NCBI RefSeq assembly: GCF_009664835.1
Contig: NZ_CP045929.1
Coordinates: forward strand, 4,278,001 to 4,342,000
DNA from: Allosaccharopolyspora coralli
GTDB lineage: Bacteria > Actinomycetota > Actinomycetes > Mycobacteriales > Pseudonocardiaceae
Direction: 5' to 3'
Length of the DNA stretch: 64,000 bases
Of the stretch, positions 25,661-34,199 are shown piece after piece. The first letter of the stretch is position 1. Every line of letters starts with the position of its first letter. The notes beneath the pieces are model-generated. The model saw only the letters and a list, made by a program, of their open reading frames with translations. It ran no database searches and was not told the DNA's origin. A program made the translations under genes and the position numbers.

Positions 25661-28600
25661 TCACTCGGGACGGAGGAACGCGGTCTGGATCATCTGCGGC
25701 CCGCCCCGCATGCTGCGACTGACCAGCGTGCCTCGTCCGGGAGGCAGCTCACGCGACTTGATGTTCGCGACCAGCTGCCCCTCGTCCTTGTTCGCGCTCA
25801 TGGCCAGACCCGGCGAGGACACCTCGCGCATCTTCGCCAGCACCGGGTCGTAGAGACCGCGACTGGCGCCGCCCGAGTTGCGGGCGAGGATGACGTGCAG
25901 CCCCACGTCCTGAGCCTGCGGCACGAAGTCCGCCAACGGCTGCAGCGGGTTGTTGCCCGACGGCGCCACCAGCTCGTAGTCGTCGACGACGACGAACAAC
26001 TCCGGGCCGGTCCACCAGGAACGGTCCTTGAGCTGCTGCTGCGTCACGTCCGGACCTGGCAGGCGCTTCTTGAGCGCCGCGCACACGTCCTTGACGTTGT
26101 TCTTGAGCATGTCCGCGCTGACCGAGTACTCGAGCTCGTGTTCCGGGTTGAGGAACCCGATCAGCGTGCGCCGATAGTCGACGAGCAGGACGAGCGCTTC
26201 CTTCGGCGTGTACCGCGTGGTGATGCCCTGCAGGATCGTGCGCAGCAGCGCGGTCTTGCCCGATTCGCGCTCGGCCAGCGCGTAGAAGTGCGGCTCCGCC
26301 TTGAAGTCGAGGTACACCGGGTTGAGGCCGTCCTCGTTGACACCGATCGGCACCAGCTTCGGCGAGGGCTGCTGGTCGACGGACGGCATCTGCTCGTACG
26401 GCAGCAGGTCCGGCAGCAGCCGCACCTGCGGGGCCGGACGGCCCATCCACGAGCTTCGGACCCGGTTGACCAGGTCGGCGGCACCGTCGGCGAGGTCGTC
26501 GTTGTAGAGCTGCCACCCGGGCCGCGGAGCCTCGCGCTCCTCCTCGGCCCTGGCGGCCTCCGCCTCGATGCGACCGGCGAGCTGCTCGCTGTCCACTCGG
26601 GGCAGTGCGGTGAGGAAGTGCAACTCCGACGGGTGCACTCCGCGGCCGGGACGCCCGTTCGGGACGTTGACGGCGACCTTGCGGTTGATCTCGGACTCGC
26701 TGGAGTCACCGAGGCACAGCTCGAGGCGGGTGCCGATGAGGTCCTTGAGCGCCGGACGGATCTCGGCCCACCGGTTCGCCGAGACGATCACGTGGATGCC
26801 GAAGGTCAGACCCTGCGCGGCGAGGTTGAGCACGTCCTGTTCGAGCGTCTCGAAGTCGTTGCGGAACGAGGCCCACCCGTCGATGAACAGGAACACGTCC
26901 CCGTACGGATCGTTGGTGATCTCGCCCTTGCGCTTGCGGTTGCGGAAGTCGGTCATGCCCTCGATGGCCGTCTCCTGGAAGCGTGCTTCCCGCTCGGCCA
27001 TCAGCGACTTCAGCTCGGCGATCGTGCGGCGCACCGTGTCGACGTCGCGACGACCGCCGTAGCTGCCGACGTGCGGCAGGTTCTTCAACGCGGCCATCGA
27101 ACCACCGCCGAGGTCGACGCAGTAGCACTGCACCTCCTGCGGCGTGTGGGTCAGCGCGAGCGAGGCGATCAGCGTTCGCATCAGGTTCGACTTGCCCGTC
27201 TGCGGGCCGCCGACCACGGCGCCGTGCCCTGACGCGCCGCCCAGATCCAGCATCATGTGGTCCTGACGCTGGTGGTACGGCACGTCGATGATGCCGACCG
27301 GAACCTGCAGGCGACCGCTCCCGGAGAAGCCGACCGAGCTGTAGCCGCGGTCGTCGGTCGCCGACAGCGGCGGCAGCAGACCGTCCAACGTGGGCGGCGC
27401 GTCCAGTGGCGGCAACCACACCTGGTGCGCGGGCGGACTCTGGTTGGTCACCTTGTCGATGACGATCTGGAAGTCCGTCGGAGCGAGATCGTCCTTCTTC
27501 TCCTCCTTCGGGGCTTCCTCCACCTCGGGAACCTCCGGTTCCGGCGGCGGTTCCACGTAGTCGGCGACGAACAGCTTCGGCCTGCGCTCGCCGGTGACCT
27601 TCGCCGCCGCCGCGCCCGCCGGGCGGCGACCGGAGGTCTGGTGCAGGTGACCGGACACGTACGCGGCGCGGAACCGGTCCATGCCGTTGGGGTGCTTGAG
27701 GTAGCCGTGACCACCGCTGGCAGGCAGGTCGGCGGCATCGGGGATGCCGATCGCCGAGCGGGATTCCGCCGCGTTGAAGGTCTTCAGACCGATCCGGTAC
27801 GACAGGTGGGAGTCGAGACCGCGCAGCTTGCCCTCTTCGAGCCGCTGCGACGCGAGCAGCAGGTGCACCTGCAACGAACGACCGAGCCGGCCGATCATGG
27901 TGAACAGGTCGGCGAAGTCCGGCTTCTGCGAGAGCAGCTCGGAGAACTCGTCGATGACGACGAACAGCGCGGGCAGCGGTTCCTGGGCCTTCTCGTCCCC
28001 GGCGTCCCGCTGTTTGCGGTAGTCCCACACGTTCTTGGCGCCCGCCTTCTGCAGGATCTCCTGGCGGCGGTTCATCTCGCCCTCGAGTGCGTCCTTCATG
28101 CGGTCGACGAGCGTGGTGTCGTCACCGAGGTTGGAGATGCTCGCCGAGACGTGCGGCGCCGACTCGAAGCCGTTGAACGTCGCGCCACCCTTGAAGTCGA
28201 CGAGCACGAAGTTCAGCGACGTGGACGGGTGCGTCGCGATGAGTCCGAGCACGATCGTGCGCAGGAACTCGGACTTACCGGAACCGGTCGCACCGATGCA
28301 CAGCCCGTGCGGGCCCATCCCGCCCGACGCGGTCTCCTTGATGTCGAGGTGGACGATCTCGCCCTGCTCACCGGGGCCCATCGCGACCCGGTAGAGGTTG
28401 TCACGCTGGCGCGGGCGCCATGCTTCACCGAGGTCGAAGGTGATCGGGTCGCCCTGCAGGCCGAGCTGCTCGACGTAGTTCAGGTGCGTGGTCAGCGGCT
28501 CGTAGCCGCCGGTGTCGGCCTCGGCCTGTCCGCCGCTGCCCGCGACCCGGTAGGGCGCGAGGCGACGGGCGAGCGCGGTCGCCTCGGTGGCGCTGAGGGT

Positions 28601-29749
28601 GTCCGGCTCGCCGAACCACTCGACGCCGGTGTTGCTGCGGGCACCGACGCGGTCGGGTTCGACCACGATCCGCATCCCGCGCTTGGCGGAGATCGGGTCG
28701 AAGACGTCGGAGAGGTCGAGCACCGTGACGCCCGCGAGGCCCGCGGAGAGATAGATCTCCTCTTCGCGGCTGATCTCCGCGTCGTCGATGACCACGACGA
28801 CGTGCGGCTGTCCCTCGGGCGGGGCGGCGTTGCGCTGGAACCGCTGGCGCCCGGCGAGCTCTTCGTCGAGCACCTCCTCGATCCCGCGCAGCGACGGTTC
28901 GATGAGACGGACCGAACCGAGTCCGTCGGTGCGAGTCGGGCTCTGGGCGTGCGGCAGCCACTTCACCCAGTCCCACTCCGCGCGGGTGCGCGCACCGGCG
29001 GCGACCGCGATGACCAGGTCGTCCGGAGTGTGGAAGGTGGCCAGCTGCGCCAGGATCGCGCGGACCAGGCCTCGCGTGAGCTCCCGGTCGCCCTGGAACC
29101 CGACGGAGGCGAAGCCCTTCAGCGAGATCGCGATCGGCAGGTCCGACACCAGCGAGTGGGCGCGCACGAACCGGCGCAGCGCCAACGTCGTGATCGGCTC
29201 CAGTTCATCGACCGGGCCGGTCTGCGGCGGCACCAGACGGGTCTCCAGACGCTGCGAACCGCGTCCGACCCGCACCTGGCAGAAGTCGTTGTCGCCCGGC
29301 CTGCGTTCCCACAACCGACGCGGCGACTGCGCGATCGACCACAGGGTCTGCGGGTCCGGATGCACCCAGTCCCGCGCCAGTCGCTGCTCGTCGGCGGCCT
29401 CGCGCGCACGCTCGCGCATCTGACCGAGATACCGCAGGTAGTCCTTGCGGTCCTCGTTCATCTCGGCCTTCTTCTGGCCCTGGCCCTGGCCTCCGCCCGC
29501 CATCATGCCGAACGTCGACACCAACATCATCATCGGCATCATCAGCATCATCGGGTTGTTGGAGGCCCGCTGAAGCATGAAGACCATCATTCCCAGCGAC
29601 GCGACGATCATCACGACCGGCAGGAACTTCTGGACGATGTTGCCCGGGACCGCCCTGGGGATCTCGGGTGGTGGTTCGAGGTGCACCTCCCCGCCCGGTG
29701 GCCGTGGAGCGGCCAGGCGTGGCTTGCGCTTGAACTGCAGCGTGCTCAC
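25661..29749 (-). CDS. eccC: type VII secretion protein EccC (FtsK/SpoIIIE ATPase)
   Basis: 1362 residues, single-polypeptide form. Two membrane helices (about 41-59 and 66-85, VQKFLPVVMIVASLGMMVFM and MMLMMPMMMLVSTFGMM) precede three FtsK-type ATPase domains with P-loops GATGSGKSEF (~residue 486), GGPQTGKSN (~848) and AERESGKTALL (~1160). Walker B of domain 1 reads PALFVVIDEFSELL. It is the motor that recognises WXG100 substrate tails. The GTG at 29749 is chosen because TLQFKRKPR matches EccC N-termini; an upstream in-frame start would add 37 residues. Convergent order with the Hsp70-like and esx genes, divergent from eccD. Confidence 0.96.
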   Translation of the reverse strand: MSTLQFKRKPRLAAPRPPGGEVHLEPPPEIPRAVPGNIVQKFLPVVMIVASLGMMVFMLQRASNNPMMLMMPMMMLVSTFGMMAGGGQGQGQKKAEMNEDRKDYLRYLGQMRERAREAADEQRLARDWVHPDPQTLWSIAQSPRRLWERRPGDNDFCQVRVGRGSQRLETRLVPPQTGPVDELEPITTLALRRFVRAHSLVSDLPIAISLKGFASVGFQGDRELTRGLVRAILAQLATFHTPDDLVIAVAAGARTRAEWDWVKWLPHAQSPTRTDGLGSVRLIEPSLRGIEEVLDEELAGRQRFQRNAAPPEGQPHVVVVIDDAEISREEEIYLSAGLAGVTVLDLSDVFDPISAKRGMRIVVEPDRVGARSNTGVEWFGEPDTLSATEATALARRLAPYRVAGSGGQAEADTGGYEPLTTHLNYVEQLGLQGDPITFDLGEAWRPRQRDNLYRVAMGPGEQGEIVHLDIKETASGGMGPHGLCIGATGSGKSEFLRTIVLGLIATHPSTSLNFVLVDFKGGATFNGFESAPHVSASISNLGDDTTLVDRMKDALEGEMNRRQEILQKAGAKNVWDYRKQRDAGDEKAQEPLPALFVVIDEFSELLSQKPDFADLFTMIGRLGRSLQVHLLLASQRLEEGKLRGLDSHLSYRIGLKTFNAAESRSAIGIPDAADLPASGGHGYLKHPNGMDRFRAAYVSGHLHQTSGRRPAGAAAAKVTGERRPKLFVADYVEPPPEPEVPEVEEAPKEEKKDDLAPTDFQIVIDKVTNQSPPAHQVWLPPLDAPPTLDGLLPPLSATDDRGYSSVGFSGSGRLQVPVGIIDVPYHQRQDHMMLDLGGASGHGAVVGGPQTGKSNLMRTLIASLALTHTPQEVQCYCVDLGGGSMAALKNLPHVGSYGGRRDVDTVRRTIAELKSLMAEREARFQETAIEGMTDFRNRKRKGEITNDPYGDVFLFIDGWASFRNDFETLEQDVLNLAAQGLTFGIHVIVSANRWAEIRPALKDLIGTRLELCLGDSSESEINRKVAVNVPNGRPGRGVHPSELHFLTALPRVDSEQLAGRIEAEAARAEEEREAPRPGWQLYNDDLADGAADLVNRVRSSWMGRPAPQVRLLPDLLPYEQMPSVDQQPSPKLVPIGVNEDGLNPVYLDFKAEPHFYALAERESGKTALLRTILQGITTRYTPKEALVLLVDYRRTLIGFLNPEHELEYSVSADMLKNNVKDVCAALKKRLPGPDVTQQQLKDRSWWTGPELFVVVDDYELVAPSGNNPLQPLADFVPQAQDVGLHVILARNSGGASRGLYDPVLAKMREVSSPGLAMSANKDEGQLVANIKSRELPPGRGTLVSRSMRGGPQMIQTAFLRPE

Positions 29750-30105
29750 CGGACGCAGCAACCTTTCCGTCTCGAACGTGCGCGACCGGACCGGCCGCAG
29801 CAAGCATTCTGTACTGTCCGCACCGCCGACGTGAGCGGGGTGGCCGACCGTCCGTGCCACCTCGGTTCACCAACCGATCGGCACGAGTTCGACCAAACCG
29901 TCACCCGCTCGCGGGCGGTGCGGCCATACTAGGGGCGCTCTCCGTCCCGGCGGGTGCGTTTCGGAAGAAAACGTGCGCGCTAGGTTGGTCCGGTCACGGG
30001 AACCCGGTTCCCCGCGCCGCCGCCCCCGCGTACCCGCGCGAGGACGCGAGAGCGCTCGACGAGGAACGACAAGTACAGGGACTGGAAACGAAGTAGGGGG
30101 CCCTA
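29750..30105. promoter_or_regulatory. divergent promoter region of eccC and eccD
   Basis: This 356-base gap lies between the divergently transcribed eccC and eccD genes. It must drive both arms of the secretion locus. No confident -35/-10 boxes or operator palindrome could be picked out by eye. Confidence 0.5.
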
Positions 30106-31536
30106 GTGGCGACCGGTACGACGGTGTTCAGCCGCGTGACAGTGGTGGCGCCGAATACACGCATCGATGTGGCGCTGCCCGCTGACGTCTCGGTGGCGGA
30201 CCTGATGCCGATGCTGCTCGAGATGGCCGGCCAGCTGACGAACGACGGCGGTTCGCGGCACGGCGGCTGGTGCCTGGCCAAGCTGGGCGAGGACGAACCG
30301 CTCGACGCGAGCGAGACCCTCGCCGCGCTGCGGGTCGTCGACGGCGACATGCTCCAGCTGCGCCGCCGCTCGGACAATCCGCCGCCGCCGCTCTACGACG
30401 ACGTCGTCGACGCGCTGGCCGAAGCGGAGCCGGGTAGCTACCGCCCGTGGACGAAGGAGACCGCCGCCAAGATCGGCCACGCGGCGGGCGCCCTCGCGCT
30501 GATCGCCGCCGCCGTGGCACTCGGCATCGCAGGCGCCGGCGGGGTGCTGCTGCAGATCGTCGCCGCCGTGACAGCCGCCGTCGTGGCGATCTTCGCTGTC
30601 GGTACCGGCGCAGTCGTTGCCCGCGCTTACGGTTCGGCGACCACCGGCACCGTGATCGCCGCCGCAGGCGGTCTGCCGATGGCGTTCGTTGCCGGCCTCA
30701 ACATCGTGCCGGGTACCGACCTGCGGCCGAAGCTGCTGCTGGCCGCGGCGCTCGTTCTCATCTTCGCCTCCGTGTCGATCATGGTCAGCGGCGCGGGAAT
30801 CGTGGCGTTCATCGGTGCCGCGACCGTGGGGCTGTTCGGGACGCTCGCGCTGGTCGTGGCCACCCTGCTTGGCGCGAAGGCCACGGCCGCCGGGGTGGCA
30901 GCCGGTGTCGCCGCCGTGGGACTGGCCGGGATCTCCCTGCTGCCGCGGCTGACGATCCAGCTCGCGAAACTTCCGCTGCCACACGTGCCCGGCAGTGCCG
31001 AGGACCTCAAGGAGGACTCGAGCTTCCCGGACTACCGGGTGATCGAGCTGCAGTCCGGTCGCGCACACGAGTACATGACCGGCATGATCATCGGCTGCGG
31101 TGCGACCGCCGCGCTCGGCGCCGTCGTCGCCGCGACCGCGCCCAACGTCTGGGGACCGCTGCTGGCCGTCGTCGTCGCCGCCGTGCTGTTGCTGCGCGGG
31201 CGCAACTACGCCAACAGCAGCCAAGCCGTCGCGCTGCTGGTCAGCGGCCTGCTCGCCGCCGTCGGCGTCACGGTCGGACTGCTGATGCCGGTCGAGCTCG
31301 TCGGTTTCGGCACCACCGCGGCACAGAAGCTGATGTTCGTGTTCGGGCCGCTGCTGCTGATGGGCATCGCCGCGCTGATCTTCGGGGTGGTGTTCCCGCA
31401 CCGCCGGTTCTCCCCGGTGCAGCGCCGGACCGTCGACATCCTGGAAGCGGTGCTCATCGCGCTGGTGCTGCCGCTCGCACTCGGGGTGATGGACCTCTAC
31501 ATGACGATCCGCGACCTCAACCTCAACCTGTTCTGA
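30106..31536 (+). CDS. eccD: type VII secretion membrane protein EccD
   Basis: 476 residues. An N-terminal ubiquitin-like domain (residues 1-90, RVTVVAPNTRIDVALPADVS to DGDMLQLRRR) is cytoplasmic. It is followed by about eleven transmembrane helices from residue ~125 to the end, as in the EccD vestibule of the secretion complex. GTG start at 30106. mycP follows 11 bases after the stop, so eccD-mycP form an operon. Confidence 0.95.
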   Translation: MATGTTVFSRVTVVAPNTRIDVALPADVSVADLMPMLLEMAGQLTNDGGSRHGGWCLAKLGEDEPLDASETLAALRVVDGDMLQLRRRSDNPPPPLYDDVVDALAEAEPGSYRPWTKETAAKIGHAAGALALIAAAVALGIAGAGGVLLQIVAAVTAAVVAIFAVGTGAVVARAYGSATTGTVIAAAGGLPMAFVAGLNIVPGTDLRPKLLLAAALVLIFASVSIMVSGAGIVAFIGAATVGLFGTLALVVATLLGAKATAAGVAAGVAAVGLAGISLLPRLTIQLAKLPLPHVPGSAEDLKEDSSFPDYRVIELQSGRAHEYMTGMIIGCGATAALGAVVAATAPNVWGPLLAVVVAAVLLLRGRNYANSSQAVALLVSGLLAAVGVTVGLLMPVELVGFGTTAAQKLMFVFGPLLLMGIAALIFGVVFPHRRFSPVQRRTVDILEAVLIALVLPLALGVMDLYMTIRDLNLNLF

Positions 31537-31547
31537 GGGGCTGCTCG

Positions 31548-32963
31548 ATGGCTTCCAGCACACACTCGCGCGGGCGTCGCTGCCTGGCGTTGACGGCGGC
31601 GGCCGGGCTGCTGGCCCTGACGGGTCCGGTCCTGCCCGCCACCGCCCAACCCCCGGCACCCGGGCAACCGGCGGAATCCGGGCAACCGCCGCCGCAGAAC
31701 GACGCGTTCCAGCCGGACAGCGGTCCCCTCAGTCCCGTCGGACCGGAGTATCAGCAGCAGACCGCGTGCATGGCACCCAATCCGGGCGGCGGGGCCATCG
31801 AGGAACGGCCGTGGAGCCAGATGGTCCTCGGCTACGAGCAGGCGCACTCCGAGGAGCTGACCGGCGAGGGCCGCAAGATCGCCGTCATCGACACCGGGAT
31901 CAACCCGCACCCGTTCCTGCCGCCCGTCGACGACGGAGGCAGCAGCGTTCCGGGTGGCGGCGCGAACTTCGACTGCGACGGCCACGGCACCATCGTCGCC
32001 GGGATCCTGGCGGCACAGCCGAACGACGGCTCCGGCTTCATCGGGGTGGCACCCGACGCCCAGCTCATGTCGCTGCGACAGTCGTCGAAGCTGTGGCAGA
32101 CGCAACAGGACGGTCAGACCGTCGGCGACACCGAGACGATGGCGCAAGCCGTGCAGCACGCGGTCGACTCCGGCGCGAACGTGATCAACATTTCGCAGTC
32201 CTCGTGCCAGGCGATCGCGCAGGCCGCCAACCCGAACGATCCGTTCAACGGCGCCCTGCACACGGCCGTCAAGAACGCCTACGAGCGCGGCGTCGTGGTG
32301 GTCGCGGCCGCGGGCAACGTCGAGGGCGCGTGCCAGAAGAATCCCTCCGGCGACCCCACGACAGCGGTGCTGCCTGCATGGTTCGACGACTACGTCCTCA
32401 CCGTGGCCTCGGTGAACGAGCAAGGCGCTCCGTCCGAGTTCACGGTGCCGGGCCCGTGGGTCGACGTCGCGGCTCCCGGCGAAGGGCTCGTGTCGCTCGA
32501 CCCGGGCCCCGGCGGCACCGGGCTCGCGAGTCAGATCGCAACCGGCCAGGGCGGCGAGCTTGGACCCATTCAGGGCACCAGCTTCGCCGCTCCCTACGTC
32601 TCCGGCCTCGCGGCCCTGATCCAGGAGCGGGGAATCGAGGAAGGACAGCAGTACTCCGCCCAGCAGGTCATGGAGCGGATCAAGAAGACCGCGTTGAGCC
32701 CGGGCGGCACCGGCGGCCGCAACGACATCGTCGGTCACGGCATGATCGACCCGATGGCGGCGCTGCACAACGTGATCCCCGCCGAGCACGGCAAGGCTCC
32801 CGCCGACACCGGGCCTGCCCGGCTCGACGCGGACGTCATCCCGCAGAAGAACTGGCCGGCCATCATGGTCGCGCTCGGCACCACCGGCGGCGGCATCGCG
32901 GCGCTGATCTTCACCGCGTTCCTCATCAACGCCGTCAAACGAGTCCGCAGCCGGCAAGGCTGA
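31548..32963 (+). CDS. mycP: mycosin subtilisin-like protease MycP
   Basis: 471 residues. Signal peptide (about 1-34, ending PATAQ) and a Pro/Gln-rich segment precede a subtilisin domain with catalytic Asp115 (VIDTGINPHP), His146 (CDGHGT) and Ser345 (GTSFAAP). The protein ends in one membrane anchor (LGTTGGGIAALIFTAFLINA) and a basic tail. Mycosins sit on the periplasmic side of the ESX complex and are needed for its stability and activity. ATG at 31548, 11 bases after eccD. Confidence 0.95.
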   Translation: MASSTHSRGRRCLALTAAAGLLALTGPVLPATAQPPAPGQPAESGQPPPQNDAFQPDSGPLSPVGPEYQQQTACMAPNPGGGAIEERPWSQMVLGYEQAHSEELTGEGRKIAVIDTGINPHPFLPPVDDGGSSVPGGGANFDCDGHGTIVAGILAAQPNDGSGFIGVAPDAQLMSLRQSSKLWQTQQDGQTVGDTETMAQAVQHAVDSGANVINISQSSCQAIAQAANPNDPFNGALHTAVKNAYERGVVVVAAAGNVEGACQKNPSGDPTTAVLPAWFDDYVLTVASVNEQGAPSEFTVPGPWVDVAAPGEGLVSLDPGPGGTGLASQIATGQGGELGPIQGTSFAAPYVSGLAALIQERGIEEGQQYSAQQVMERIKKTALSPGGTGGRNDIVGHGMIDPMAALHNVIPAEHGKAPADTGPARLDADVIPQKNWPAIMVALGTTGGGIAALIFTAFLINAVKRVRSRQG

Positions 32964-32980
32964 CAGCACCACTCGACGGA

Positions 32981-33025
32981 GCGAACGGCACTTTCGCCTC
33001 ACCAGACGAGGTGAGAGTGCCGTTC
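32981..33025 (+). terminator. hairpin repeat, downstream of mycP
   Basis: Arms 32981-32997 and 33009-33025, 17 bp with two G-T pairs, same 5' arm as at 6371. It starts 18 bases past the mycP stop and probably terminates eccD-mycP. Confidence 0.75.
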
Positions 33026-33088
33026 GTCTCACCACCGGATTCCGCGGACGCACCCCCTCCAGCACACCCAGCTACCCGTCCCAGCGAG

Positions 33089-33133
33089 CGAACGGCACTT
33101 TCGCCTCACCAGACGAGGTGAGAGTGCCGTTCG
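33089..33133 (-). terminator. hairpin repeat, downstream of the EspC-like gene
   Basis: Arms 33089-33105 and 33117-33133, an almost identical copy of the element at 32981 and in the same orientation. Its end lies 3 bases from the stop of the minus-strand gene at 33136, so the two copies terminate the converging transcripts back to back. Confidence 0.75.
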
Positions 33134-33135
33134 CT

Positions 33136-34023
33136 TCACTCCAGGGGCCTCTTCTGGGGCGCGCCGAAGATGGCAGGAGCGGTGTGGTCCGGCTTGCCGA
33201 ACAGGTCCTCGGGGCTCGCCTTCAACCGCGACGCGTTCTGGCGCGGGCTTTCCTGGTTCCGCCCCATCATCCCGGCCATCGGCATCGCCCCCACCATGCC
33301 GCCGCCCCACGTGCCACCGACTGCAGCGGCCGCCGAACCGGCATGACCGGTTCCCGCCGCGGCAGCGGGAACCGGAGACTCCGGAACCTCCTCTGGGCTC
33401 GGACGGCCACACTCCGCGAATTGACTGCACGAGCTCTCGGCGTCCACAGGGGACACACCGTCAGCACCTCCCACCGACGGTGCACCACTGCCTGTGGACG
33501 CCGAAACCGCCTCGCTTCCGCTCGCCCCCTCCTGGCGAGCGGAAGCGGACTGTGGTGCGGGCGAGCCGTACGCGTGCTGCGACGCACTCCGCAACGGCGT
33601 CTGCTCCGAGACACCGCGACCAGAGTCGAACTCGTCGCAGAAGCGCACGAAATCGCGCACCACGTTCTCGGCCGACCGGACCAGCTCACGTGCCGGTTCC
33701 TCCGCGTCGAGCAGGAGTCGGCGTACCCGACCCTGCTCGACGCCGGGAACCACGGCGGCCGAGACGTTCTCCGCCGTCTCGGCCACGTGGTCGGCGAACT
33801 TCTCTCCCACGATGCGGAGCGCCTCGGCGGCGCGATCCAGCGCGTCGGCCCACTCCCGTATCGCGTCGACCACGTCGTTGCTCGCGAGCCCGACGTCCCC
33901 GAACCAGCGCTCGCCCAGCCGCCCGGTCTCGTCCAGCAACGCCCGAGACACCCGCTCGTAGGCATCAGACGCTCCCAGCGAACGACCGACACCCCCGAAC
34001 GCGTCCACCGGCTCCGGCGCCAC
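33136..34023 (-). CDS. EspC-like T7SS substrate with Met/Gly-rich tail; N-terminus probably frameshifted
   Basis: 295 residues from a GTG at 34023. Residues ~8-115 are helical and resemble the EspC/DUF2580 export fold, but the first helix typical of that family is missing. It is found in another frame immediately upstream (33965-34078). The C-terminal part is Ser/Ala/Gly-rich with GGGMVGAMPMAGMMGRN and then a conserved-looking SPEDLFGKPDHTAPAIFG end, similar in style to the tail of the 1006-residue protein. It sits between mycP and eccB inside the ESX locus, facing mycP. Likely a secreted component; the frame break makes functionality uncertain. Confidence 0.65.
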   Translation of the reverse strand: MAPEPVDAFGGVGRSLGASDAYERVSRALLDETGRLGERWFGDVGLASNDVVDAIREWADALDRAAEALRIVGEKFADHVAETAENVSAAVVPGVEQGRVRRLLLDAEEPARELVRSAENVVRDFVRFCDEFDSGRGVSEQTPLRSASQHAYGSPAPQSASARQEGASGSEAVSASTGSGAPSVGGADGVSPVDAESSCSQFAECGRPSPEEVPESPVPAAAAGTGHAGSAAAAVGGTWGGGMVGAMPMAGMMGRNQESPRQNASRLKASPEDLFGKPDHTAPAIFGAPQKRPLE

Positions 34024-34078
34024 GCACGTGCTCCGCGTAACGCCGCAACGACTCCGTGTCCACCCGAATGCCCGTCAC
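33965..34078 (-). pseudogene. out-of-frame N-terminal fragment of the EspC-like gene
   Basis: A GTG at 34078 with GGGAGG five bases upstream opens a 37-codon frame beginning TGIRVDTESLRRYAEHVRG, a textbook EspC/DUF2580 first helix. It then runs into unconserved Arg/Gly-rich sequence and stops. The continuation of the family pattern (PVDAFGGVGRSLGAS) is in the frame of the 33136-34023 gene. One inserted or deleted base near 34010-34024 would rejoin the two parts. It could be a sequencing error, a real mutation or a programmed event. Confidence 0.6.
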
Positions 34079-34116
34079 CGTGACCTCCCGATCGGACCCG
34101 CTCGCCAAAAAGCGAA

Positions 34117-34153
34117 CCGCCCGCAGCGTTCCCACACAGGGTGCTGCGGGCGG
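34117..34153 (-). terminator. eccB terminator
   Basis: Arms CCGCCCGCAGC (34117-34127) and GCTGCGGGCGG (34143-34153), with further imperfect pairing outward and a CTTTTTGG run on the minus strand. Intrinsic terminator downstream of eccB. Confidence 0.8.
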
Positions 34154-34199
34154 AATCGCTTCCACTCCGACGGGCCGGGACCGGCGACGGTTCCCGCAG

